64,000 nucleotides of DNA from Volvox africanus (lineage: Eukaryota; Chlorophyta; Chlorophyceae; Chlamydomonadales; Volvocaceae). Where the stretch lies: contig BSDZ01000119.1 of NCBI GenBank assembly GCA_030268105.1, positions 248,001 through 312,000 of the forward strand, given 5' to 3'. Of the stretch, positions 37,001 to 50,600 are shown piece by piece. The notes under the pieces are model-generated. The model was not told where the DNA came from, did no database searches, and saw only the letters and a program-made list of their open reading frames with translations. Made by a program: the position numbers and the translations under genes. Numbering within the stretch: the first letter of the stretch is position 1; every line of letters begins with the position of its first letter.

Positions 37001-38450
37001 GCAAGAGATGCACCTAGAGGAGCACGGACAAGAGCACAACCGCGCAAGAACGCTGCTGCTGTTGGATGCGGCGGCGCTTTCTGGAATCACATCCCGCGGT
37101 GCCCATTGGCGCTGTAAGCACTCCCGCGCCACTATTGCCATCCAAACCGCAATTTCCTTCTATCTCTATATCGTCTCTGCTGCGGACCCGTATCTGAACC
37201 CACCACGATCCCCTCGTGGCTGTCAACAGGTCTCCCCTTTTTGGTACCACCACTGCCACTTTCAATACCATCACTGTTAACATCAACACTTTCAATAACA
37301 TCATACCTTCGTCAGCTGCAACACCTCCTCATTCAGCGCGCAGGCGCCGTTACAACGGTCCCTCAAGCGGATGCATGGTCGCGCATCTGCCTCCCAGTCC
37401 CTCTCCGCAGAGAGATTCAGAGTTCATAGAGGATCCAGGAGTTCGTTACCCGGCGGGCACTGTGCCGGCAAGCCACGCCAGTACGTCACGTCCATTCGCC
37501 CTTGCGCATCAAGAAAACCTTGGCTACCTTAACCAGCACAGCCAATTTGCTGTTGACAAGTTTCCGCGCCCAAAGTAAAACGGACAACATGCACATGCCG
37601 CACAAGAGCAGCAGCGGCAGTGGCATACAGCGTGCAAAGAGAGTTGCAACCAGTCACGGACGTCAGGCCTTGTTTTCCTGACCAGCAGATGACAGGACTG
37701 AAAACCACCAACTGAAAACACCCGACAGCCACAAACCTCCGATAACTGTGATAACGACTACTGTACGACACACATAAGTACCTTTTGAGAAGCTTCGAGG
37801 AGAAGTCAACACACACTTTAGGTATATGAAGCCCGCAGAGGCATGTGAAGCCTGTAGCCTTTAAACAAGTGCGGCCGCTCTGGACAAAGTCAAGGTTATG
37901 GCGACCCATTGCCGGGCGCCATAACGAATGCCGTACATTGTTTCGAAAAAGCATTAACGAAAACGATCAAAGCATCTGAATGTACTGCACATCCCACCGC
38001 GTTAAGAACTCCCTGTTGGATTCTTTCTCAATACGGGCAGATCAGCTCGTCACGTTACCAACGTTCAAAGAGGGCGTCTGTTAATTCAAAAGATTAGGGC
38101 CGGAGCCGATGAGACCACCACAGCTGCTGCATCCGGGGGACCTGGAGTGTGGGCTGTAGCTCAGGGAAGCGCAGTGATGTTCATTCAGCTCGCGGCAGAT
38201 GGAAAAGAACAGGGCAGAGAGCCCAGGCGTGGCAGTGCGCCGACATGTACCGCAGTGCTGTGCGCGCCCTCCTCCGCACCGAGCCCATTCCTCAGGAGCC
38301 GCCGCAGGACCACCACCCTACCTGATCATCCCCATGGAAGCACTTCTTGCAATGCTGTTCCATTTGCGGTTTTGATGGACAGCTATGTGGAAGAGATCCA
38401 TGGCTCTGCGTGGGGATTGATCCGCTGGCGGGCAGCTGTGTCTGCGGCTA
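34044..38450. other. Repeat-rich intergenic region, no gene placed
   Basis: Contains the telomere-like block and scattered short frames. At 35815-35945 (+) the translation has KDAYLHIQIPDHQLYFGG, reminiscent of the RT motif LKDAYLHIPI of DIRS-like and gypsy elements, so a decayed retroelement is possible. No splice-consistent gene was found. Confidence 0.4.
34999..35024. repeat. Interstitial telomere-like repeats
   Basis: CTAAAAACCCTAAAACCCTAAACCCT: three consecutive C-strand telomere units mixing the 8-base (CCCTAAAA, Chlamydomonas type) and 7-base (CCCTAAA) forms. Confidence 0.7.
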
Positions 38451-39852
38451 TTACGATGATGGACGTGGACGTGATGGTGGTGGTGGTGGTGGTGGTGGCG
38501 GCGATGGTACTGGTGGTGGTGGTGGTGGTGGCGGTGGTACTGGTGGTGGTGGTGGTACTGGTGTGTGCTTGGCCACGCTAACGACGTTGCGGCTGGTAAG
38601 GTCTTCGCGATTCTGGTGCTGCTGGTGCTGGTAATAAGCTGCAGCAGTTGCTGGCTGTCCAGCAGCAGGTGAGGCCAGTCGCCAAGACGTCGTTGGTGGT
38701 GCTGACGTGGACACTGACGTCAACAATCCCCCCGTGGTTGAAGAAGTTGCGGCTGTTGTACGGCTCTTTCCATTTCCAGGTGTGCATCCAGATCCAGTTT
38801 CTGTTGGAGGATCCACGTGTACGGCATCTTGTAGCAACCGTACGACCTGTTCATGGCCTGCCGCCGCCGCCTGCCGTAGAGCCAGGCCGTTGCGTGCATG
38901 TGGCTGTGCCCCTGCCACTAGAAGCGCCAGCACCACGCAGCCATGCCCCGCTGCTGCCGCTTCTACCAGTGCACGGCTGCCGTCCACCCGCGGGTCCGCA
39001 CCTGACGCAAGCAGCTCCAGAACCAACGTCAGGTGGCCGCCGCGTGCAGCCTCCACCAAGGCGCTGCTGGCCGCCGCGCGTGGATCAGCGCCGCGGCGCA
39101 ATAGAAGACGAGCCGCCGCCACCCTGCCCTCGCGGCATGCGGCTCGCAAAGGCATGCCGTTCTCAGCACGTGCACTGACACCGGCACGGAGGAGCACTTC
39201 CATAACAGCCACGTGGCCCGCGGCGCTAGCAGCAACCAGCGCCCGCCCGCCACAGCTACTGGCGTTAACTCCGGCACGCAGTAGCGTGCGAACGACCAAA
39301 GTATCGCCGGCACCAGCTGCAGCGGTCAGCAGGAAGCGCTCCTGCAGACGGTCAATGTACATGGGAGCACGATATTGGCTCACCGTTACCTCAACAGACA
39401 CAACAAGCATCTCACAGGTTCTCTCAAGAAGATTGCGGTGGACGAACCTGTGGCTTCAGGGCGGCGCCAAGGTTTAGCAGCTCCGTCACGATGGCTTCAA
39501 CCGCTGTAGAAGTAGCTTGGCCTTGCATCAAAAGATATTCTCTTAGCCCAGAAGCTCCATACACGCGAAATAATGCTGTGTCACGGCCGTATAGCTTAAG
39601 CAAGAAACGCGCGGCGAGCTCTGGGCAGGACAGTGCGTTCCTAAAGCTGCGACGCAGCATTCGACACGAGGAAGCAGCGGCTGCTGCACCTGATCCTGAT
39701 AATATGATGACGGTATGTAGTATAGGCTCTGGGAGGTCCAGCAGACTAGGTTTGCAATCCGTCGTCGCCGTCTCAACCGTCGCATCTTTATGCAGCAAAG
39801 TATTGTTCAGAGATTCCAAGCGCATCGAATCTCTATGCATACTTACTGCCAT
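38451..39852 (-). CDS. F-box-like ankyrin-repeat protein with polyproline tail
   Basis: Exon 1 is 39448-39852 (ATG at 39852) and exon 2 is 38451-39341 (TAA), giving 431 residues across a 106-base phase-0 intron. Residues about 30-70 resemble an F-box (SLLDLPEPILHTVIIL, then SSCRMLRRSFRNAL), which would link targets to an SCF ubiquitin ligase; this part is tentative. Residues about 135-330 are ankyrin repeats, for example GRALVAASAAGHVAVMEVLL and SALVEAARGGHLTLVLELL. Several repeats lack the usual TPLH and are short, as in algal F-box/ankyrin proteins. The C-terminus is a Ser/Thr/Gln-rich linker and then a long proline run encoded by an antisense TGG array (38465-38570). An upstream in-frame GTG extends the frame, but the ATG is preferred. 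Confidence 0.78.
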
Positions 39853-42800
39853 TGACAGGATCTCATTAACCTGGATGCATGAAATGGGGTCAGGCCGGGT
39901 AGCATGCCTCACTGGAGCGCAGAATCAGTCAATCGCAGTAGCTCTCTAGAGCAGACTGAAGCCATTAAATATTATAACTAACTTGGAATAAGGCCACTTG
40001 AATGTGCCTTTTACATACAACGAGGGGATTGGTAATATCTGAAAATCCCCTCTTAACGTGAGTTTTTGTATAGCAAGAACCCGCACAGCTACTCAAAATA
40101 AAATAGTTTAGTAGCAGATGTTAGCGGCTTGCTTATTGTCACTGCACTTGCCCTTACGAAAGATTAGAAGCGCACTACAAATTGTACAGTACAACAATAA
40201 AATGAAGGAAATGCACTATGTGGAGTTATCATTAAGAAAAAATATAAGGTTGTTATAAATTATGTTGGGTTGCCTTGCCGTCTGGGACTGGCGAACAAGT
40301 TGACGAGCTGCCTTGCGATTTGACAGGTCAACTTGAGAAGATCTTCTCCTCTATAAATAATATCGACCAGAATTTTTTTCTGGAAGCAGGGAGATGTGAG
40401 ATGATGCATGGGCTCTGTCGTAGCTCTGATTAGCCAGAATAGTCACCCTGCGACTCGGCCCCCTGAAGGCGTTTGCTGGCTACCTCGCGTTCACCTGCAA
40501 TGCTAAAAATAAAACTTGGTACTACATTAGGGACGCTGGTATCGGTCGTATGTATGCGAGTCGCGACTTCGATATCCCTTACTTTTCCATCCTCGCGTGA
40601 TGCGCGAGGCCAAGGTGATGCGATATGTTGAACATGAACACCATAAGTAGCTAGCATCCCAGCTGCGTCGGAAACTGCTTCCACTCCGGGGTTTTGGACA
40701 TACAGCCTCGCCCATTGGGAGGGGATAGACCTAGGACATTGTCGGCCTTAGTTGGGCCAACAGTCCGACGGTCAACGTATTCCCCGTCCACTCTTTATTC
40801 GTTATGATAGGCATCAGCAATCAATTTTTCCACGAGCCACGATAGGCCACATCCTGCCACGGGGGTTGTACGTCGTCACCTTTAGATGTACGTCCTGCCT
40901 GCGTACGCCTAGGATTGCGAGATTCCGACCTAATCTGCGGGAATGAATGTCAGGGCATGCCTTCACAATCGCAAATTATTAACTCGTCCTTATCACTCTG
41001 TCATCGCTGTCCCAAGCACATTGGTCACACAATACATATCCTGCGCGCGTCCCAACCTACAGGATACACGATGAACATGCATTCCTAGCAACTGCGCGAG
41101 CTACAGACACATGCTAGCAAGTAAAACATGAGCCGGTGTGCGAACTAACCTTGCAACTCGCCTGGGGCAGGCGGCAGGTGGCAACTGCCCCTAATGAGAT
41201 AACAGACTTGGGAGGGGTGCAACACCGTCACAGCATATACCTCTATACGTGCCAACATTTACCCCATTCCGAGCCTGGAATAAGGAACGAGGATGAAGTC
41301 GGTGTCTCCATTGACAAGTGCACGAGATAGCCTGTGAAGGACCCCTCTCCTGCCCTGTTATTCTGTCAACAGCTCACTGCCCACTACTTTCCATTCAATT
41401 CCATACTATACTTCAACTTGACTATAAAGCTGATAGCTTTGATACTTGCCGTTATCACCCTCTTGCCTTACTTCAGCACATACGAATAGTTTGGAACGAG
41501 TTCAAACCCCTACCCCAAACTACCCTGCCTCTCAGACGGAAAGACACGCACATGACATGTATGTAATCGCTCCTACAAAGTGAGACATGGAATTCGTTTC
41601 CTTCAAACGTTACACACGGGCACAAACACACCTACCGACACAGAGACATTTATGCACATATACACAGAGAGACGAGGGGGGAGGGAGAGAGAGCAACAAG
41701 AGATATAGCCAATCCTGAACTGCAAACATATATATGGCCTGTATTCATACGGCTGGGCCAGTGGACCTGCTTAGCTGCAATGGGAATGTGAGAAGGATGC
41801 ACTGCCCCCTCCGGTCTGTTTGGCTCAGGCTTTATGTGACAAGTACATACTAATATAGGATAACATCATAAGTACAATAAGTCATCGTACCCCGTTTGCG
41901 GTTCTCCAGGAAATGCGAAATCGTTGAATGTCTTCACTGGCTTGAATGTCACACTCAGGAGGGAGGGGGAGTAAATTACTGTATTGTATTTTGAAGGAAC
42001 CACCGATCCAGAAGGTTAATACTAAGAAGCAGTGCAGCCGTACTGCAGTGCTTGGACGTGGCTCAGCATAACATGAGATTTCACTTCCACAAGGAGGAAG
42101 TTCTCGTGACGTTGGGGAGCTATCGAGGGGGAGCATTGGTGGAACCTATCGCCCTCCTGACCGTAACGCTCCTGAATCGTCATTCCCTACCTGCCCACCG
42201 GCCCAAAGATGGCGGAAGAGGAGGCGGCCCTGCGTGCGGTGGAGGCGGTTCAGGACTCAGCGGGGCGGAGCCGGGCGTCCTCATAACCTTTCTGAGTTGC
42301 TGTAGGTGACGGGGGATTAAGCACATTACCCCGCCACAATTGCTACAATCACGCCAGTCCAAACTTTGCCTTTACGTCCTTGTAAATGCGTCGTATAACC
42401 TCAAAAATCCAAAATGCCGTCAGAGGGCGAGGGTGAGCGTAATGAGCATGCAGCAGTAAAGCCGTTTGTTAAGCGATGTCCAAATCGCTGAAATGGTAAT
42501 TTTAGTCTACCCTTTATCTGCACTCCATATGTGGCAAGAGTAGCATTGGACGGCGCGAAGTGGCTTCAGCTCAACTGATGACGCCGGAGCTGTTGGGGAA
42601 AGATGGGCCAAACCATGTGATTTACTATTGGCGAGGTCGGAATGAAAGCCCTCCTACGATTCAAATCCAAAACAACCGTCAGACCTATCCGTCAGACCTC
42701 AATTGCATGTTCCTATACATAGCAAATCATGCTCGCCACCACAGGCTGGACGTGAGATATATGGCACCTCATCACCCCGCAGCAGCGATATTGACAATCT

Positions 42801-43557
42801 AAAATTATGGTATGGAAACGAAAGGTAAAAGGAATGATCCACACAATGGTGATCACACAAAGACACACAAAAAAGGAAAGCCGTCCTCCTTCCGCCTCTG
42901 CCTCCGCCTCCGCCTCTGCCTCCGCCTCTTCCTTACCCCCTTAGCTGGTCCTCCTGGGGTCTCTTTCCCCAACCTCTACCTCCCTTTGTTGCCGTGTTCT
43001 ACTCCAGTTCGAGCAGCTCCATGCACCAGCAGCTTAATCGCAGGAGTGCTTTGTTTGAAATTAAGGCCGCCCAGTGTGCCTGCTCAGAACATGGATGATT
43101 ATGAACATGAATGATGACTGACGGCAATGTATCCATCCGATGCACCATGGATTCATGACTCGCCTCCCCACAAAGGCCCTCCACTATGCAAGTTGCCAAC
43201 TGCAAGCCATGATGTTCGGGTGCCCTCCCACCCTTTCGCTGACCCACCACCCACCCACCTTGGCCGCGCACTATTTACTTAGTTCACGCCCTGCACGTCT
43301 TTTACCGCATTGCACCAAGAAAAAGATTTGTAGTTCACTGTAATTTATCGAAAATGCACTGTAGTTGGATAGGCATGTCAGGCTCTCCCAAAACCCATAC
43401 TTGGACTTCAGTCCTGGTCTTGAACAAATCCTCGCGCAGTGGTTTGAGCTCTCATCCCCCACACATTCCCACTCTTCAGTTGTTGATCCAAGCCTCCGCC
43501 ATCGCAGACACGGTTAGAAACGTTCCGCCGGCCTTCTCCACTGCTCTCCCACTGCAA

Positions 43558-43640
43558 TAGTATGTTCACTTGCCTGATCGACATCGACAATAGTATCGAC
43601 ATCGACATAGACATCGACAAATAGTATGTTCACTTGCCTG
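43558..43640. repeat. Small direct repeats
   Basis: TATGTTCACTTGCCTGA occurs twice (about 43561 and 43625), separated by tandem ATCGACATCGACA units. This looks like replication slippage. Confidence 0.7.
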
Positions 43641-43807
43641 ACACAGATCCTGATTCATGACCATAGGGATGCCCTTAAAGTTTTGCTACGAAGGGCGGGT
43701 GTCAGAATTCATAGCTGCCGAACTGTGCCGATGCACGTCAGCAACCCTGAACATAAAGCCGAAAACTCCACGTGCGCTGGCAAAAATATCAACTGCACTG
43801 TCCTGAT

Positions 43808-43812
43808 TTACA
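43808..43812 (-). terminator. TGTAA poly(A) signal
   Basis: TGTAA on the minus strand, 14 bases after the stop of the small membrane-protein gene. The 3' UTR would be very short, but the position supports the gene call. Confidence 0.5.
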
Positions 43813-43826
43813 GAAGAATCTCCGAA

Positions 43827-44006
43827 TCATGGCGCAGCCGCGGGAGGCATCGGCGGGGAGCTCAGGAGGGGCACGAGGAGGAGGACAAATGGCAAGAAAG
43901 CCATGCCGATGAACCACGGGCCAAAGCCAGGGTCCTTAAGCTTCGCATACCGCCATGTCGTAAGGTTTCTGGCCTCCGACGCAACGGGTTCAGAGGCGGA
44001 GGGCAT
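43827..44006 (-). CDS. Small single-span membrane protein (59 aa)
   Basis: ATG at 44006 to TGA at 43827. The protein has a polar N-terminus (MPSASEPVASEARNLTTW), a basic and aromatic stretch (RYAKLKDPGFGPWFIG), one strong hydrophobic helix (MAFLPFVLLLVPLL) and a short Pro/Ala tail. The layout resembles small subunits of organelle or ER membrane complexes; I cannot name the family. Codon use is GC-rich and a TGTAA signal follows. The frame stays open upstream of the ATG to about 44130, so a longer N-terminus or an upstream exon is possible. It is divergent from COG4. Confidence 0.58.
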   Translation of the reverse strand: MPSASEPVASEARNLTTWRYAKLKDPGFGPWFIGMAFLPFVLLLVPLLSSPPMPPAAAP

Positions 44007-44618
44007 GGCGGGTTCAGGGCTGGGCGTCGGGTCCGGGGAGTTTGATGCCCAGGGAAGGCAGGGCGCTTTTCGTTGGGAAGTCAGAAAGTACGGTCGTTGA
44101 TGCCCAAATGCCTGAAAATGAATCGGTTTAAATTAAATGCGACCTAGTATTTAGGACCCGCAGGACGAGTGGCCATTCGCAATCCTCACCCTGGCGTGCT
44201 TCCCCACAGGAGAAAGCTGCATCATAAATAATCCTCGTGAATATGTAAAAATATGAGTGGCCATGTTGAGCTACTAGCACTTGAGTTTAGGAAAGCTCAC
44301 AGGTGGGTGAAATGGCGTAGAGTATCCAGCAGAATCAATATACAACTTTGTAATAAAATCTTTATGCTGCCCACAAATTCACACGGCAGCAAACTTTTCA
44401 TGCTAGATGATGTCGTCATGCCATGCATAATCCTACAACCGCTTTTTCAGGCGAGACTGTTGGTCGGTTACAGGCCAACACTCGTTCCTGGTGTCCTGGA
44501 CATTAGAAGTCGTAATTTACAAAAAAATTATGCAGCTATGCAATACCTCATTATTATACTTCGTAAAATGACATCCTTGTTCCCTTCCATTTAAGGCGTT
44601 CGGTTGAACGCAAGGAAA
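44007..44618. promoter_or_regulatory. Divergent promoter region of COG4 and the small membrane gene
   Basis: Separates the two ATGs. It is AT-rich around 44120-44140 and 44225-44260. No defined promoter element was recognised. Confidence 0.4.
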
Positions 44619-47600
44619 ATGGCAACCTCGGCGATTGACTTAAACCTAATCTATAAGCTAACGAATGTTTCAGATGCCACAAAGTTACTCCATGAGACCG
44701 TGGCTCGTGAACGGGCAATTGATCAAGACCTGGATAGGCAGCTGAGCAAGCGTAGTGATTTGGAGCGCAATTTTCTGCTGTTGAACACACCTACAGCTGA
44801 GGTAATAAAAACTTTTATATTAAGCAGTAACAATGTGGATGATGATGGGAAACTGTTACATGATCCTGAAAACATTTTCATATCTCGGGCTTTTACGTGT
44901 GTTCGTGGAATAACATAACCTGGAAGCTTATGTTATAATATACTGCGGTGCAGACTTTGGAGTTGGTGCGTGCGGACTGTGAGCAGCTTCTCCAAAGCGT
45001 TCAAGGCACAGCTCAGCTGGCGGATAATATTAGCAGCAAAGTACGCCAGTTGGATCTTGTCCAGGGACGTGTACAAGGAGTCTTAAATAAAATCAACCTC
45101 ATCCTTGACCGCACCAACTGCATCAATGGTGTGCAGTCCGCCATGGAAACGGAGGTGCGTCAAAGGAGCAGAAGTGGGTGGAATGGTGCGCACGAATGGA
45201 TGCGGAGGGTATCGTTGACTGTCATAAGTTCCTGACTTTCTGTGCTATAGCGGTGCCTGGTGCGGCCACGTGGTTGGAAGCAGATTAGGTGCGGTGACGC
45301 TGGTGGAGAATAGTAACGAGCTGAATAGGCCTTTGTCTTCTGGTCATCGTCACACCTGTGCAACGGGGTTATTTAGGGTTTCACACGTTTTACACGTTTC
45401 GTTTCCTCCCCTGCCGCCGCCGCGCCCGTCCATCCTCATCATCAAAGTGCGCGACTACTCCACTTTGCATGAAAGGAAAACACATTTTCCTCATCCTACT
45501 TACCTGGATGGCCATACCCTATACCCCTGTACTGCGGCCGTTCCCTGGCTCGCGCGGTGTGCCACACATTCGTCTTCGTAGGAGCCCTTGCTTCTCGCTT
45601 CAACCCCTTTCCCAATGTCTTTGCAGGACTATGAAGCTGCCGCGCATTACATCAGCTCCTTTATGGAGCTGGAAAATCGCATGGAGGCGGCACTGGCAGC
45701 GGCGGGGCCTGGGCCAGTGTCAGCAGCTGGGGGTTCGCCAGCGAGCACTGCTGGTGTGGCGCCACTGTCGCAGGGTGTCGTGGACGCTAGCCAGGCAGAG
45801 GACCAGCGCCGGGTAGGTTGAAGAGCTTGCAGCACTTGGGAAGAGGGGAGCTTAGAGGTTTTTATCCATCGATAATCTTTCCCCTCACCGTTAATTTCAC
45901 CAGGTCCCATGCGCAGCACAGTAGAGTTGTAAGCGTGCACGTAATTCTGCCGTGCGAAAAAATGAAATCTTTGTATGTGGAACCGGTTATGAACATATCA
46001 TTGAGGATGCGCATTCCGCGTTGCCATGGTGAGGCTTGAGGACGCAGCAAGGAGGAGTACTGGATGAGCAGAAAGCAGGTCGAAATGGCCGGGGGCGTAT
46101 CAGCCGGGGGCGGGCTGCACCGTCAGCCATTTCCCTGATGAAGTTAAGGTTCTAGACAGATTAAAGCGTAGATGAGCAGGGAGGCTGGTTGCGGCCTGGT
46201 AAGAGGGCAGGGGAGCGGCAGGGATCGCAAAACCGCCACCGCTTGGTTGTTCCTTGGGTCGGCAGGTGCTGATGGATGTCCGAGCCCGGCTTGAGGAGAT
46301 TACGGATCGCCGGTTCGAGGATGCGGTGGCGAGAAGGGACCACGCGGCAGCGGTGCGCTTTGCACGGCTGTACAAGCCTCTGGGCAAGCAGGTGGGAATG
46401 GGTGGGTGGAAAAGCAGATGAACATCGGAGAGCCCAATGTGAACACATTAATCAATACTTGCTTACTTCTTACCAGCGCCATGCGCAGCATCTACCTTTT
46501 AAAAAGCCACCTTTAGTAAGCGTTCATACCCTTAACTGTCCTTATGAGCAATAAGGAACCTGCTTTACAGGCGGCCTTTCACACAGTTATACCGCCCTGC
46601 TGTTGCGGTGGAGTACCTGTTCGGCACACAAGATACATTTGTAGCTTCTTTTCACTAATCACGTACACCGATATATGTCCCGATGTCCACTGTCCCTTTC
46701 CTTCCTGTTCAATTGCTTCCTTCCTGTTTCACAGGCGGAAGGGCTGCAGCGCTTCGCGGATTACCTCAAGGTGGTTGTGGGAGCCCAGGTGAGCTGGCTG
46801 TAGCAGACGCGCGTGAGGCCTTCCCAACCCACGATGTGCCCTTGACCACCCACCCATCCTGGCACACAAGCATACCGGCCGTTGTCCTTTTAGGAATCAG
46901 CCATAGGAACGCAGCATCTTCAGCCATTGGGTTATTCGTTTGACAAACTCGTCTTCCAGGTCCCATCACTGTGGGTTTGTCCTACACTGGCACTCAGCTT
47001 ACATCGCCAATCCCCCTCATGGGGCGACCCCATGCATTTGCCCAAAGTATCTGCGAAAGCACTGATTCATATTGTTGTGTGTGGGATAGGGGGGTACAGC
47101 TTCACCCGTGGCCACTAACCTGGCAGTCCCTACCTTCCCCGGTATTTCGGGGCACCCTCATCCGGTCTCCCATGCCGACTTCTCCGAATTCAGTGCTCTT
47201 CCTGGGTTCAGCACCCACCACCGGCATCCAGCGGAATCTGCCGAATCAACTAAGGCGTCAACTCCGCTCCTGGTCACTATAATAGGGTCCTCCACCGTCC
47301 ATCGACATGGGGGCACCCTGCCCTCTACCTGCTGAGGGTCTTTGGCCCGCTTTTGGTCGGGGTCGAACCTGGAATTCAAGGGGCTTATATGTCGTGTCAT
47401 AACAGTCGTGCCAGAACACGTGCCAAAACATTATATTGTGTACAATGTACCATGTACTTGGCTTAAGTTCATCCTCACTCTCAAATCCCAATATCCACCT
47501 CTCCAGCTGCTGCTCGTCGTAGTCCCGCCCTCCCTCTCGCCACCCGTGCTATCATCACTCACCCTCTTCTTCCCAGGCTCGCAACACGTTCAACGCCCTG

Positions 47601-50600
47601 GTAGACCAGCTGGAGGGGCCGCAGGCGGCTGGCCGGGGCAAAGCGGACTTTGCGGCCGCGCTGACAGCGCTGTTCAAGGATGTAGCGGTGTGCCTGGAGG
47701 TGAGGGTTAAGGAGTCTGAGATGTTTTAACAAAGCATAAGACTCGAAGGACAGGGAACCCAGGTAACGACCAAGGCTCACGGGCCAGCCAAATACTGTAT
47801 GAATTCCCTGACTAAGAGTGTCTCCCCCCGCTCCCTGACCCCGCATTCCTGCGTTGGGAGTCGCCCCGGGTCATATTATGAACTCTTCGTCTTGCGCTTC
47901 CTATCCACAGATCAGCACGAAGCTTCTGGCTTTGTTCCTTCCATCTGAGTCGTGCAATATTCTTCCATCTTGACAAACAGGTGTTGGCCCGTTCCCCCTC
48001 TGCCACCATCGCTCTATCGCCTTCAGGAACACGAGGCAGTCATCAAGGAGACATTTGGCGAGGCGGCACTGCTGGACGTGATGGCTGGCGTGCAGGCGGA
48101 GTGCGATAATACGGGTAAACGGAGAAGGCACCGGGGGCCCTTGGGAGGTCCGGTTGATGGCGTTCTGGGGGCGGTAGAGGCCAGCAGGGAAAAGGACCCT
48201 GGAGATATAGAACGAATGTCAGAGGAGTATTGATGCGTTGGGTGGGGTCTAGGGCAGGAACGGGGTCTAGACATGAACGAGCATAGATGCAGATGTTGGC
48301 TGTCTGGAGCAGATTTTCCTAAGGGAAAAGGGGCTAGGAACGGGGATGTGAGTGCTCTTTCCGCAAAGCTACGTCATCGAAAGATCGTCGGTCACCTGTC
48401 AGTTATCTTTATTGAGGACTGTTAATCGGCCTGTTTCAGGCAGCCGGATCTTGCAGCGTTACTCCGACAGCCGCCGGCTTGAGCGCGTCGTGCGAGAAGT
48501 GACTGGTCGGCGGCGCGGTGGCGGAGCCAGCGGCGGCGCTGCGGCCGGCGGCGGCGGCGGCGGCGTGACACTGTCGTTCGGCGTGAGCGGGCAGCCGGCC
48601 CAGCAGCCCGGCACGGCGGCTGGCGACCAGGGTACGGACCACCGGGCTGTGGAGGCGCTCATAGAAGAGGCACTGCGAATTTGCGGACTGTGTGAGGAGT
48701 ACAACCAGTTCATTTTGGGGAAAATGCGGGTTGCAGCGGCAGCAGCGGGAGGAGCCGGTCACGGTGGGCATGAAAGTACGGGCGGTGCACAGGCGGCGGC
48801 GGGACACCTGCCAGCAGCGCGGGAGGCTGCGTTCAGGTTCGGATGCTCTGTGGGGGCCAGGGCGTGCGGTGGGGGTATTGCCCATTAACAGTACGCAACA
48901 CATGGCGGACGGTGCAGTGCGCGTTTATGTCTGCGGGGTACCATCACCTGACACAGAACGCAGCAGGGGGGTGGGGCTGAATGTGACTATGGAGTGCTTG
49001 GTGGGTTGCCCACCCCTACCACTTGATTGAATTCGCCTGAGGTGAGGTTGCTCTATCCACTAGATGCGGGGGACAGCTCATGCCGACATCGTACCCTGCA
49101 CCTGCTGCGCATTGTCTGCCTTCGGCGCCGAGCCTTACGGTCCACGTCCACTCTCCATTCTAATGTACCTGATTACGGACACTTTTCTTCACCGTGTATC
49201 TCTCCCGGGAATGTATCACTGCAGCGCCTAATAGCCTTTTCCGCGCGATCATCCTGTTCTGTGCCTAGACATATCCCACCGCCCCTGCTTCTCTCCATCA
49301 TTCCATTCGGCCCGGCTGAAGCATCCATTCATCATTTACGGCATTCAAATGCATGGCATTTATCATTGTCTTTGTAAATAAATTTCTTCATGCTTGCCCC
49401 GCCGGTCGTTATCCTGCCGCCGTGGAACTTGGCTCCGTTGTCCCTTGTCCGCAGGTCTGGGGCCTTCAACGTATCATTACGTGAGCTCCTGAGTCGTTAT
49501 GTGGCACTGGAGGAGTACTATTTGGACGAGACGGCGTCTATGGCCATACGGATAGACGAGGTGGTGGGTACGCGAGTGGAAAGATGTGAAAGGTGATGCT
49601 ACCACCGAGGTGGAGGTGCCTTCACGGGGACAACCACCGCTGAGCTCGAACCAAAGAGTCTCATTGGATGGCGGGTGTCTGAGCGGCAAGTAATCAGCTG
49701 CAGTTCACACACACCATCCCTCCACACACAAACAACGATTTGATACTGCGTCTACCTGCTCGTCGCGACTCCTTTTGGTAGCCCCTCACCTGTGAGAGGC
49801 GGAAGTGTTCCACTGATGCATGCGGTGGGGACCACGGAAAGGTAACTCTGGTCATCACGCGCTCCTCCTTCGGCGTTCGTCGCCTCGGTCATGTCCTTTC
49901 CTTTGCCAAATGGCCAAGCCCCTACTCCTCCATGCTCTATGTCCCCCGGACCGATACCCCCACCTTTTTGTGGCCATTTGTTCCATTGACCGCGGGTCCA
50001 TTATATTCCCTCTTCCCTATCCCAGCATGTATCCCTTCTACCTCTGGTCATTTCAGGTTGTGAATGTAACTTGATACTTCCGCTATTTCCCCCACTTACC
50101 CTGGGAGCAGCTGTTGGGCGCACTGACCAGCAGCATGGTGGATGATGTCTTCTTCATCCTGCGAAAGGTTCGTGGTCAGGAGGAGTAGAGTAGAATATAC
50201 AACCAAGACATTGATGCTTGCAACATCCGAGCATGTGCCCGGCGGGAGGGGAGGAGGTGGCGGATAAGGAGGCGGAGAGCTGTCGCGCTAGGCCTCCATG
50301 CCCCATGTCGAGCTCGTCGCCCCCTCGGGCCTATCGACGGCTGGTACCAGCTAGGCCCATAAAACTGTCAACCTGATCCCTTCCATTGCTACCCCTACTC
50401 GGTTCAGCGAACCGCAGTACCTGATTTCATTTTCGGTCTGTGGTTCATCACCGTCGTCTGGTGCGAGAAAATTCATTCGAACGCCCTCCACAAATGTATT
50501 TGTTACACCAATCGCTGTTCTGTGGCTCACAGTTGAGCAGTCCACTCCGCTCCTGTGTGCCTGTTTCGCTTCACCAGGGGTCCTACCTGCATAGACAACA

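Larger units (their letters stand above)
39853..43826. other. Gene-poor intergenic region
   Basis: AT-richer DNA with short frames only. It includes a 9-base perfect hairpin at 40023-40052 (GAGGGGATT against AATCCCCTC), a GA-rich tract near 41670-41695, and a CCTCCGCCTCTG array at about 42886-42930. A short frame at 42560-42802 (+) shows no recognised domain. Confidence 0.4.

Noticed and set aside
49027..49377. A conserved gene shared with 59708-60103
   Set aside because: The shared frame is inside a dispersed repeat and a COG4 intron; differences include frame-neutral and non-conservative changes with no constraint.
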